Below are positions 27,076-35,051 of a DNA stretch of 59,230 bases, piece after piece. Source of the DNA: Acidobacteriota bacterium (GTDB taxonomy: Bacteria; Acidobacteriota; Vicinamibacteria; Vicinamibacterales; UBA8438). Location of the stretch: contig DQNS01000039.1 of assembly GCA_015659035.1 (NCBI GenBank), forward strand, positions 1 through 59,230, written 5' to 3'. Below the pieces are notes generated by a model that was not told the DNA's origin, ran no database searches, and was given only the letters and a program-made list of their open reading frames with translations. The first letter of the stretch is position 1. Each line of letters begins with the position of its first letter. A program made the position numbers and the translations under genes.

Positions 27076-28086
27076 ATGAGGCGACGGATGTTCCCGGCGT
27101 CGTTCGTGATGGCCGCGTGCCTGTTGGGTCTGGCCGCGCCGAGTGCGGCGCAGTGCGAGCCGGACGGTGAGGTCGAGTTCGTCTGCGGGCCGATCAGCCC
27201 GGAAGATCTGGCTCTGGTGCCGGACACCCCCTGGGTCATCGTCGCGAGCTGGGAGGACGACGGCTATCTTTCGGCCGCTGACAGCCGCGACCACGGCACT
27301 GTCAGGCTGTTTCCCACCGCGACCTCGCAGGCCAGGCACGACACCACGACCTACGGTTCGTGCCCCGGCATGACGACAGACCGGTTCCGGGCGCATGGCA
27401 TCAGCCTGCGGCCGGGGCGCAACGGCACCCACACGCTGTATGTCGTCCGCCACGGCGAACGGGAAGCGGTCGAGGTCTTCGAAGTGGACGCGCGGAGCGC
27501 CACGCCCAGCCTCACCTGGGTGGGCTGCGCCGTCGCGCCGGAGGGCCTCGGCCTGAACGCCGTCGTCGCGTTGCCCGACGGCGGGTTCGCGGCGACGAGC
27601 CCGCGGACGAGCAACCTCTGGGAATGGCACACCGGCGACGGGTGGGTCCAGGTACCCGGCAGTGATGACATCGGTCCGAATGGGCTGGAGGTCTCCGCCG
27701 ACGGCCGGTGGTTCCTGGTGGCCGGGTACAGCAGCCAGTCGGTCATCCGCCTGTCACGTGGCCAAACGCCGGTACAGAAGGACGCCGTCGAGGTCGGGTT
27801 CAACATCGACAACGTCCATTGGGCCCCCGACGGCACGCTGCTGGCGGCCGGTCATCGTGCGCCGACGCCCAGGCGGGTCGGGGAATGCATCGGGCGGCGC
27901 ACGTGTGAGGGGATCACGTCGCACGTCGCCCGGGTGGACACGCAGGCGCTGACGTCACAAGAAATCTTCACCTACCCGACCAACGACTATCTGATTCTGG
28001 GTACGGTCGCGATCGAGGTCGGTGACGAGCTCTGGGTGGGCGGCGTCGCTGGGGGCACCCGCATTGCCCGTGTCCCGTTGCCGTAG
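27076..28086 (+). CDS. Exported paraoxonase/SMP-30-like beta-propeller
   Basis: A 336-residue protein with a signal peptide (cleavage near SAAQ). The propeller shows features of the paraoxonase/gluconolactonase group: HGISLRPG, TLYVVRHG, GPNGLEVSADGRWFLVAGYS and FNIDNVHWAPDGTLLAAGH. The Asn and Asp of PNG and NIDN are the usual calcium ligands. Likely activity is a lactonase or arylesterase, but the exact substrate is unknown. It follows the cytochrome c/copper-fold gene by 59 bases and is probably cotranscribed with it. Confidence 0.8.
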   Translation: MRRRMFPASFVMAACLLGLAAPSAAQCEPDGEVEFVCGPISPEDLALVPDTPWVIVASWEDDGYLSAADSRDHGTVRLFPTATSQARHDTTTYGSCPGMTTDRFRAHGISLRPGRNGTHTLYVVRHGEREAVEVFEVDARSATPSLTWVGCAVAPEGLGLNAVVALPDGGFAATSPRTSNLWEWHTGDGWVQVPGSDDIGPNGLEVSADGRWFLVAGYSSQSVIRLSRGQTPVQKDAVEVGFNIDNVHWAPDGTLLAAGHRAPTPRRVGECIGRRTCEGITSHVARVDTQALTSQEIFTYPTNDYLILGTVAIEVGDELWVGGVAGGTRIARVPLP

Positions 28087-28236
28087 CGGGCCTCGCTGAG
28101 ACGCTCAGCCGGCACGCTCATGTGCATTTCACGGCACTCGCGTGCGTTGTCGTCATCGTGACCAGGGCCTGCGCGTGGCCGCGGACCATACGAAGGTATA
28201 CTGAGGGTCTCTCGAAGGGGACAAGAGGCTGCCGGC

Positions 28237-30645
28237 ATGTGCAAGAGGGCATTCGTCGTTGTCGTTCTGGCCGGTATCGTTTTGGCCACGGCCGGGCAAG
28301 CTCCGCTCGTGCGGCTGCAGGCTGCCAGCGCCCAGCCCGCCGCCGTTTCCCCCTCCCGCGAGCTGCTGGACCGCTACTGCGTCACCTGTCACAACGCCCG
28401 GCTCCAGACGGCCGGGCTTGCGCTCGACCGGGTGGACCTCGCCCAGGTAGCGGTGAACGCCGAGGTCCTCGAGAAGGTCGTTCACAAGCTGCGCACCGGG
28501 CAGATGCCGCCGGAGGGGCGGCCACGCCCCGACGATGCGGTCGTTGATGCGTTCGCGACCTCGCTCGAGACGGCGCTCGATCGGGCGGCGGCCGACAGAC
28601 CGAATCCTGGCCGCGTCGCGTCTCGGCGGCTGAATCGCCTCGAGTATGTGAACGTCATCGAAGACCTGCTCGGGCTGGAGGTCAACGGCGAGGAGCTGTT
28701 GCCGTCGGACATGGCCGGGTTCGGGTTCGACAACAACGCCGACGTGCTCTCGATCACGCCATCCCTGATGGCCCGCTACATCGCGGCGGCGACCAAGATC
28801 AGCCGGGCGGCCATCGGCAGCCCAGACAACCGTCCGGTCATGCAGCTCTACCAGGTCGGGTTCGAGCGACGCGACGCGCGGGCCGGCGAGGAGATGCCGT
28901 TCGGAACCCACGGCGGTCTGGCCGTGCGTCATCACTTTCCTCTCGATGGCGACTACGTCTTCGCGATCCGGCTCAAGCGGAACGACACGATCGAGACGAT
29001 CGACGGCATCGCCGAGACGGAGCACCAGATCGAGGTCCGGATCGACCACGCGCTCGTGGAGCAGTTCGCGATTGGCGGGAAGTTTCCTGGCCCCGATCCC
29101 GGTCAGCTGATCGCGCCGGCGGAGGATGACGTCGACGGGCAGCGGCTCCACGAGTATCGGATGACCGCCGACCGCGAGCTGGAGATCCGTGTGCCGGTGC
29201 AAGCAGGTACCCGACTGGTATCGGTCGCCTTCACCGACTCGGCCCCGTCACCCCATCCCGCAGGTGCGCTACCTGGAATCGACAAGTTCTTTGTCTCTGG
29301 ACCCTTTGATGGCACCGTGCCGGCCGACACCCCGACCCGCCGACGCATCTTCACCTGCCGGCCGAGTAGTGGCCCGGGCGAGGAGTCGTGTGCGCGCGAG
29401 ATCATTGCGGCGCTGGCACGACGCGCCTACCGTCGGCCGGTCACCGCCGAGGATGTCGACCCCCTGCTGGGGCTGTATCGCGCGGGACGGCGCGACCGCG
29501 ATTTCGAGGCGGGCATCGAACGCGCGCTCGAGGGGTTGCTCGCGATGCCGACGTTCCTGATGCGTGTCGAGCGGCAGCCGGTCGATACGCAGCCTGGCGC
29601 CGTCTATCGCATCAGCGATCTGGAGCTGGCGTCGCGGCTGTCGTTCTTCCTCTGGAAGAGCACGCCGGACGACGAACTCCTCGAGGTCGCCGAACGCGGC
29701 CAGCTGAGCACCCCGGCGACACTGGCGCGGCAGGTGCGACGGATGCTGAGCGACCGCCGGTCCACGCGATTCATGGACGATTTCATCGGGCAGTGGCTCC
29801 AGATACGCAACATCTTCTCGCAGGATCCGGACGGCGCCCTGTTCGCCCGGTTCAACGACACGCTGCGGTCGGCGATGGTGCGCGAGACGGAGCTGTTCTT
29901 CCGGAGTCAGGTCCGTGAGGACCGGTCGATCCGGGAGCTGTTGAGTGCCGACTACACCTTCCTGAACGAACAGCTGGCTCGCCACTACGGCCTCGACGAC
30001 CTCTACGGCAGTCACTTCCGGCGTGTCACCTGGACCGACGACCGTCGGCACGGACTGCTTGGACACGCGAGCCTGCTGACGGTCACCTCGTATGCCAACC
30101 GGACGTCGGTGGTGCTGCGCGGGAAATGGGTGCTCGAGAACCTGCTGGGGGCGCCGCCGCCGCCGCCGCCGGCCAACGTGCCGCCGCTCGCCGAGAACGA
30201 CCGGCGGCAGCCGACGTCGTTGCGCGAGCGGATGGAGCTGCACCGCAGCAGCCCGGTGTGCGCGAGCTGTCACGCCCGGATGGATCCGCTCGGGTTCGCG
30301 CTCGAGCACTTCGACGCGATCGGGCGGTGGCGTGAGACCGACGGGGGCGCCGACATCAACGCGACCATTACGTGGAGGGGCGACACCATCGACAGCCCGC
30401 GCGCGTTTCGGGAAGCGTTGCTCGCGTCCGGCGACGAATTCATCCTGACCGTCATTGAGAAACTGATGACCTACGCGCTCGGGCGCGGGGTCGACTACTA
30501 CGATGCGCCGACGATCCGGCGGATAGCGCGTGACCTGGCCGGCGACGACCGGTGGTCGTCGCTCGTGCTCGGCATCGTGGGGAGCGACGCGTTCCAGATG
30601 CGCCGCGCGCCGGACGCCGCCGCCCAGGTCGCGGCGCAACCCTGA
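28237..30645 (+). CDS. Exported di-haem PSD/PSCyt cytochrome, copy 3
   Basis: An 802-residue paralogue with a signal peptide and haem motifs C48-VT-C51-H52 and C675-AS-C678-H679. The five blocks are present in family order (RRLNRLEYVNVIEDLL; ARRAYRRPV; ASRLSFFLWKS; DPLGFALEHFDAIGRW; EKLMTYALGRGVDYY). The central region differs most from the other copies. The partner gene does not overlap: 33 bases separate them, and these include a dispersed repeat. A TATACT at 28197 is a possible -10 but lacks a good -35. Confidence 0.9.
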   Translation: MCKRAFVVVVLAGIVLATAGQAPLVRLQAASAQPAAVSPSRELLDRYCVTCHNARLQTAGLALDRVDLAQVAVNAEVLEKVVHKLRTGQMPPEGRPRPDDAVVDAFATSLETALDRAAADRPNPGRVASRRLNRLEYVNVIEDLLGLEVNGEELLPSDMAGFGFDNNADVLSITPSLMARYIAAATKISRAAIGSPDNRPVMQLYQVGFERRDARAGEEMPFGTHGGLAVRHHFPLDGDYVFAIRLKRNDTIETIDGIAETEHQIEVRIDHALVEQFAIGGKFPGPDPGQLIAPAEDDVDGQRLHEYRMTADRELEIRVPVQAGTRLVSVAFTDSAPSPHPAGALPGIDKFFVSGPFDGTVPADTPTRRRIFTCRPSSGPGEESCAREIIAALARRAYRRPVTAEDVDPLLGLYRAGRRDRDFEAGIERALEGLLAMPTFLMRVERQPVDTQPGAVYRISDLELASRLSFFLWKSTPDDELLEVAERGQLSTPATLARQVRRMLSDRRSTRFMDDFIGQWLQIRNIFSQDPDGALFARFNDTLRSAMVRETELFFRSQVREDRSIRELLSADYTFLNEQLARHYGLDDLYGSHFRRVTWTDDRRHGLLGHASLLTVTSYANRTSVVLRGKWVLENLLGAPPPPPPANVPPLAENDRRQPTSLRERMELHRSSPVCASCHARMDPLGFALEHFDAIGRWRETDGGADINATITWRGDTIDSPRAFREALLASGDEFILTVIEKLMTYALGRGVDYYDAPTIRRIARDLAGDDRWSSLVLGIVGSDAFQMRRAPDAAAQVAAQP

Positions 30646-30664
30646 CTGCTGACTTCTGACTTCT
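30643..30664. repeat. Interspersed repeat (CTGACTTCT type), copy b
   Basis: CTGACTTCTGACTTCTTGG fills the gap between the third cytochrome and its DUF1552 partner. It is the reverse complement of the motif at 15128-15161. Its presence replaces the ATGA overlap seen in the other three pairs. Confidence 0.6.
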
Positions 30665-30678
30665 TGGGGGACTTTCCC

Positions 30679-32028
30679 ATGTACATCACCCGGATGCATT
30701 TACCGCGTCGCGCCGTGCTGCGGGGGCTGGGCGCCACAGTGGCCTTGCCGCTGCTCGACTGCATGGTGCCGGCGCTCAGCGCGCAAAGCCGGACCGCCGC
30801 TGCGCCGATCAAGCGGTTTGGCGTGTTCTACGTGCCGAATGGCATGTCGATGCCCTACTGGTACCCGAAGACGGAGGGGCCACTCGACCAGCTGCCGCCG
30901 ACGTTGCGGCCGCTCGAGGCGTTCAAGGACCGGGTGCTGATCTGTGGCGGGCTCGATGACGAGTCGGCGAACCTGGTCAAGGGGGGTGGGGACCACGCGC
31001 GGTCGGCCGGGACGTTCCTGACCTGCGTGCCCTTCAAGATAACCGCCGGCGCCGATGTGTCCAACGCGGTGTCGGTGGACCAGATCGCGGCGCGCGAGCT
31101 GTCGAAGGAGACGCAGCTGGCCTCGCTCGAGCTCGGCATCGAGTCGAACGCGATGATCGGCAGCTGTGACGGCGGCGCGAGCTGCGCCTACACCAACACG
31201 ATCGCCTGGCGGACACCGACCACCCCACTTCCGATCGAGAACGACCCGCGCGCGGTGTTCGAGCGGATGTTCGGCACCAGTGGCAGCACCGACCCGGAGG
31301 TGCGGCTGGCGCGGATGCGGCGCGACCGCAGCATCCTGGACCTGGTGGGTGCCGAGCTGGCGGGTCTCGGGCGCATCATCGGGCCGGGCGACCGGGTCAA
31401 GGTCGAAGAGTATCTCGAAGCGCTGCGCGACATCGAGCGACGGATCGCGATGGCCGAGGACCAGAACACGCGCGAGCTCCCGGTCGTCGACCAACCGGTC
31501 GGGGTGCCGAACGACTATCGCGACCACGCCCGGCTGATGATGGATCTGCTGGCGCTGGCCTACCAGACCGACCTGACCCGGATCAGCACGTTCATGCTGG
31601 CGCGGGAGGTGAGCGGCCGGGCGTATCCCGAGATCGGGGTCTCCGATTCTCATCACCCGCTGTCACATCACCAGGACGAGCCCGCCAAGCTCCAACGGTT
31701 GCACCAGGTCAACGAGTATCACCTCCAGCAGTTCGCCTACCTGGTGGCAAAGCTCGACGCGCTGCCGGAAGGTGACGGCACCATGCTCGACTCCACGCTG
31801 TTTCTCTACGGCACCGGCATCAGCGACAGCAACACGCACTTCCACGACGATCTGCCGATTGCGCTGGTTGGCGGGAAGAACGCAGGGATCAAGGGCGGTC
31901 GATACATCCGGTATCCGGCGGACACGCCGCTGGCCAACCTGCACGTCAGCATCCTGGAGAAGCTGGGTGTGGAGGTCGAGGCGTTCGGCGACAGCACCGG
32001 GAAACTCGATCGCCTGACGGGGGTCTGA
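30679..32028 (+). CDS. Tat-exported DUF1552 (HXXSHH) protein, copy 3
   Basis: A 449-residue protein with a twin-arginine leader (LPRRAVLRGLGATVALPLLD) and HXXSHH at H326-PLS-H330-H331. The start at 30679 follows a GGGGGA site; upstream in-frame sequence is dispersed repeat. Shared blocks include NTIAWRTPTTPLPIENDPRA and LYGTGISDSNTHFHDDLPIA. Function is unknown. It is followed at once by the repeat-associated cytochrome c'-like gene. Confidence 0.9.
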   Translation: MYITRMHLPRRAVLRGLGATVALPLLDCMVPALSAQSRTAAAPIKRFGVFYVPNGMSMPYWYPKTEGPLDQLPPTLRPLEAFKDRVLICGGLDDESANLVKGGGDHARSAGTFLTCVPFKITAGADVSNAVSVDQIAARELSKETQLASLELGIESNAMIGSCDGGASCAYTNTIAWRTPTTPLPIENDPRAVFERMFGTSGSTDPEVRLARMRRDRSILDLVGAELAGLGRIIGPGDRVKVEEYLEALRDIERRIAMAEDQNTRELPVVDQPVGVPNDYRDHARLMMDLLALAYQTDLTRISTFMLAREVSGRAYPEIGVSDSHHPLSHHQDEPAKLQRLHQVNEYHLQQFAYLVAKLDALPEGDGTMLDSTLFLYGTGISDSNTHFHDDLPIALVGGKNAGIKGGRYIRYPADTPLANLHVSILEKLGVEVEAFGDSTGKLDRLTGV

Positions 32029-32034
32029 GGGCGA

Positions 32035-32562
32035 GTGCTCCCAGGAGTCAGAAGGCAGAAGGCAGAAGACAGAAGGCAGACGGCCGGCGTAGCCGTCCGG
32101 TTTTCTCCTGTCTCCTGTCTCCTGCCTCCTGTCTCCTTGGCCCTGTGCCTTTTCACCGCCGTTACGTTGGCGCAGGACAAGCCGTATCCGATCTTCACGC
32201 TGGACCACCTCGACGCCGCGATGAAGACGCTGGGCCCGAACGTGGCCGGCATCAGGGCGTCGCTGGACGACGGCGACTTCGCGACCGCCAAGGCGCGGGT
32301 CATCCGGTCGCGCGAGCAGCTGGCGATCACCGTCACGTTCTGGCGCGACAGGGGGCGGGACGACGCGGTGACCCTGCTTCGCACGGCCCTGGACCGGATG
32401 GATGCGCTCGATGCAGCGCTGTCGATCGAGACGGTTGACCCCAGAGCGGTCGACACGCTGGCGACCCGGATCGGCGGCGCGTGCGACGCGTGTCACACAA
32501 TCTATCGAGAGCAAGACCCGGTCACCAGTGAATACCGACTCAGGCAGAGCGCGCTGCAGTGA
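32035..32562 (+). CDS. Cytochrome c'-like exported protein with repeat-derived N-terminus
   Basis: A 175-residue protein if started at GTG 32035. The mature part is helical and has a C-terminal haem motif C150-DA-C153-H154, as in cytochromes c' and c556 (four-helix bundle with haem near the C-terminus). Such proteins bind gases or shuttle electrons. The signal-peptide region, PVSCLLPPVSLALCLFTAV, is largely encoded by the CT-rich arm of a dispersed repeat (32101-32138), and the residues before it by the GA-rich arm. The true start is uncertain; TTG or CTG codons within the arm are alternatives. Confidence 0.75.
   Translation: MLPGVRRQKAEDRRQTAGVAVRFSPVSCLLPPVSLALCLFTAVTLAQDKPYPIFTLDHLDAAMKTLGPNVAGIRASLDDGDFATAKARVIRSREQLAITVTFWRDRGRDDAVTLLRTALDRMDALDAALSIETVDPRAVDTLATRIGGACDACHTIYREQDPVTSEYRLRQSALQ
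32042..32138. repeat. Large imperfect inverted repeat, AGAAGGCAG / CTCCTGTCTCCTG type
   Basis: A GA-rich arm (32042-32080) and a CT-rich arm (32101-32138) flank a CGGC-GTA-GCCG core (32084-32094 region). The arms could pair partially. Both arms are built of the units seen in the other dispersed copies. It overlaps the start of the cytochrome c'-like gene. Confidence 0.65.
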
Positions 32563-32598
32563 CGTAGTTCGCGCGACGCGACGGGGCAGGGGGGTCCG

Positions 32599-34686
32599 AT
32601 GCACGCTCCAAAAGGAGCTTTGGCGGTGGCCGTGGTGTTGGCCGGGTCACTCGTCTGGGTGAGCGCCCAGGGTGGCGACGTGGCGATCGACCCGAATGAC
32701 ATCGGCGGTGTCGTCACCAGCGCGAACGGTCCCGAGGCGGGGGTCTGGGTGGTCGCCGAGACCACCGATCTGCCAACGAAGCTCGCTCGCATCGTCGTGA
32801 CCGACGACCAGGGTCGGTATGTCGTGCCGGATCTGCCGGACGCTCGCTACGACCTGTTCGTGCGCGGGTACGGTCTGGTCGACTCGGCGCGTCAATCTGC
32901 CCGACCGGGCCAGCAGCTCAACCTTGACGCCACGCTCGCTCCCGACGCGCGCACCGCGGCACAGGTGTACCCGGCGGCGTGGTGGCTGAATATGATCACG
33001 CCGCCGGCCGAGCCGGAGGCGCAGCTCGAGTTCGCGCTGACGATGAAGTCCTGCTACGACTGCCACCAGGTCGGGAACAGGGCAACGCGGGAGATCCTGC
33101 CCGCGATGCGGGGCCGCTCCGGGTCGTCGCTCGATGTCTGGACCCGCCGGACCGGTGTCGGGCCCTCGGGTCCTGGCATGGCCGGGGTGTTCACCAGTCT
33201 CGGTCCCATGCGTCAGGCGTTGGCGGACTGGAGCGACCGTGTCGCCGCGGGCGAGGCACCGACCGCGCCGCCGCCCCGGCCGGCCGGCGTCGAGCGCAAT
33301 CTGGTCGTCACGCTGTGGGACTGGGGGTCGGAGATCGACGCGCGCTCGGATATGGCGGCCGGCGACATCCGGGATGCGACGGTGAACGCGAACGGTCCGG
33401 TCTACGGGGTGGCCGAGATGACCGACTCGCTGACCATCCTGGACCCGGTGACGCACCGGGCGTCGGTCGTGAAGGTGCCGTCGGTGGCGTCGGTGGTGGT
33501 GCAAGGGTTCAACGCGGCCCCGACCCGTTCGCCGCATTACGGCGAGAGCGTCTGGGCGCGCCGGGCCGACGTGCGCAGCTCGGCCATCGACGGCAAGGGC
33601 CGGGTGTGGATGGCGTCGCGTCTGCGAGACCGCGACCAGCAGCCGGACTTCTGCACCTCGGCCGAGAACCCGTTCGGGGCGTACTACCCGATAGCGGGGT
33701 CGAGCCGGCAGGTCTCGGTCTATGACCCGGCGACCGGCGCCTTCGAGCAGATCGACACCTGCTTCACCGCCGACCACAACCAGATGAGCGACGACAACTT
33801 CCTGTATTTCGGCCAGAACGGCGCCGTCGGGTGGATCGACATGGACACCTGGGACGAGACGCACGACGCCGAGGCGTCGCAGGGGTGGTGCCCGGCGGTC
33901 ATCGACACCACCGGCGACGGGCGGATCACCGAGTGGACCGAGCCGGACGCGCCCATCGGCTCGGCGCTGGACCACCGGATCAACTTCGGATGCTATTCGG
34001 TGGCCGTGAGCCACGCCGACGGCAGCCTCTGGTGTTCCGGAATCGGTCGGGGGGACCGACGTCTCGTGCGGATCGAGAAAGGTTCGAACCCGCCAGAGAC
34101 CTGCCAGGCCGAGTACTATGAGCCGCCGCCGGGTATGGACCCTGACGTGATCGGGTCGGGGGGTGTCGAAGTCGACGGTCGCGGAGTGGCCTGGCAGAAC
34201 TGGCGCGTCAGCGGCCACTTCTCCAGCTTCGACCGGACACTGTGCGACACGACGAGCGACCAGCAGGCCACCGGGCAGAGCTGTCCAGAGGGATGGTCCT
34301 TCCGGCGGAAGGACGACCCCACCTACGGGGACAGCTTCTTCCATGCCAACGAGAGCTACCTGGCCCACATGGACTTCCACGACACGCTGGGTCTCGGGGC
34401 CGGCGCCCCGATCTACGGCTCGGTGAACACCGATGCGATGGAGGTGTTCTCGCCGAACCTCGGTCGCTACGTGACGATGCGCGTGCCGTACCCGCTCGGG
34501 TTCTTCCCGCGCTCGGGGAACGGTCGCATCGACGACCCGGGCGCCGGCTGGAAGGGCAAGGGGTACTGGGCGAGCTTCTCGACCTACGCCACGTGGCACA
34601 TCGAGGGGGGCAAGGGCGAGGGCGGTTCCGGGGTGCTGCCGAAGGTGGTCAAGTTCCAGATGCGGCCCGACCCGCTGGCGCATTGA
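32599..34686 (+). CDS. Exported carboxypeptidase-regulatory/haem/propeller protein
   Basis: A 695-residue protein with a signal peptide (cleavage near VSAQ). Residues about 33-115 form a carboxypeptidase-regulatory-like beta sandwich (GVVTSANGPEAGVWVVAETT). A c-type haem motif follows at C152-YD-C155-H156. The C-terminal two thirds look like a virginiamycin-B-lyase-like propeller (SSAIDGKGRVWMASRLRD; GGVEVDGRGVAWQNWRVSG). Related acidobacterial proteins are uncharacterised. It begins 36 bases after the cytochrome c'-like gene, so electron transfer between them is plausible but not shown. Confidence 0.82.
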   Translation: MHAPKGALAVAVVLAGSLVWVSAQGGDVAIDPNDIGGVVTSANGPEAGVWVVAETTDLPTKLARIVVTDDQGRYVVPDLPDARYDLFVRGYGLVDSARQSARPGQQLNLDATLAPDARTAAQVYPAAWWLNMITPPAEPEAQLEFALTMKSCYDCHQVGNRATREILPAMRGRSGSSLDVWTRRTGVGPSGPGMAGVFTSLGPMRQALADWSDRVAAGEAPTAPPPRPAGVERNLVVTLWDWGSEIDARSDMAAGDIRDATVNANGPVYGVAEMTDSLTILDPVTHRASVVKVPSVASVVVQGFNAAPTRSPHYGESVWARRADVRSSAIDGKGRVWMASRLRDRDQQPDFCTSAENPFGAYYPIAGSSRQVSVYDPATGAFEQIDTCFTADHNQMSDDNFLYFGQNGAVGWIDMDTWDETHDAEASQGWCPAVIDTTGDGRITEWTEPDAPIGSALDHRINFGCYSVAVSHADGSLWCSGIGRGDRRLVRIEKGSNPPETCQAEYYEPPPGMDPDVIGSGGVEVDGRGVAWQNWRVSGHFSSFDRTLCDTTSDQQATGQSCPEGWSFRRKDDPTYGDSFFHANESYLAHMDFHDTLGLGAGAPIYGSVNTDAMEVFSPNLGRYVTMRVPYPLGFFPRSGNGRIDDPGAGWKGKGYWASFSTYATWHIEGGKGEGGSGVLPKVVKFQMRPDPLAH

Positions 34687-35051
34687 TTGTTGACGCCCGC
34701 TATCGGGATGTGTCGTTGTAGCAAGGGCCGGAGGCCCTGTCGCCGGACCACATCTGCAGACTGACTGCAATACTTCCTATCGTCCTCCACCGCCGCGTGG
34801 GCCTTCCGGACCCGGTGGCGAACGGCTAGTCGCCCGTGATGCAGGTTTGGTAGCGCGCTAGTCGCTCACTCGAGATGCTCGGGGAGCTCGATAAACTTCG
34901 GTGGTGGGTCGTCGCACGGGACGGGCCCCCTGAACATGCGAGGATGGGGCAAGAAGAATCGCCTGTTCTTGGACAGCGGACGGGCAGTAATATTAGGGCG
35001 GCGTTGGCGTGTATGCGAGTGCGCCGGTTTCCCCTGGCGACGGATCTACAT
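34687..35051. other. Intergenic stretch with one short hairpin
   Basis: This 365-base gap has no convincing gene. AGGGCC-GGA-GGCCCT (34724-34738) is a perfect short hairpin of the type seen at 15191 and 45752. An AT-rich TAATATTA lies near 34988-34995, but no properly spaced -35 is visible. The frame of the next gene stays open through much of it without coding character. Confidence 0.5.

Noticed and set aside
28197-28202. TATACT upstream of the third cytochrome
   Set aside because: No acceptable -35 at 16-18 bases, so not listed as a promoter.
32647-34770. 707-codon minus-strand frame opposite the haem/propeller protein
   Set aside because: Antisense shadow without homology or ribosome site.
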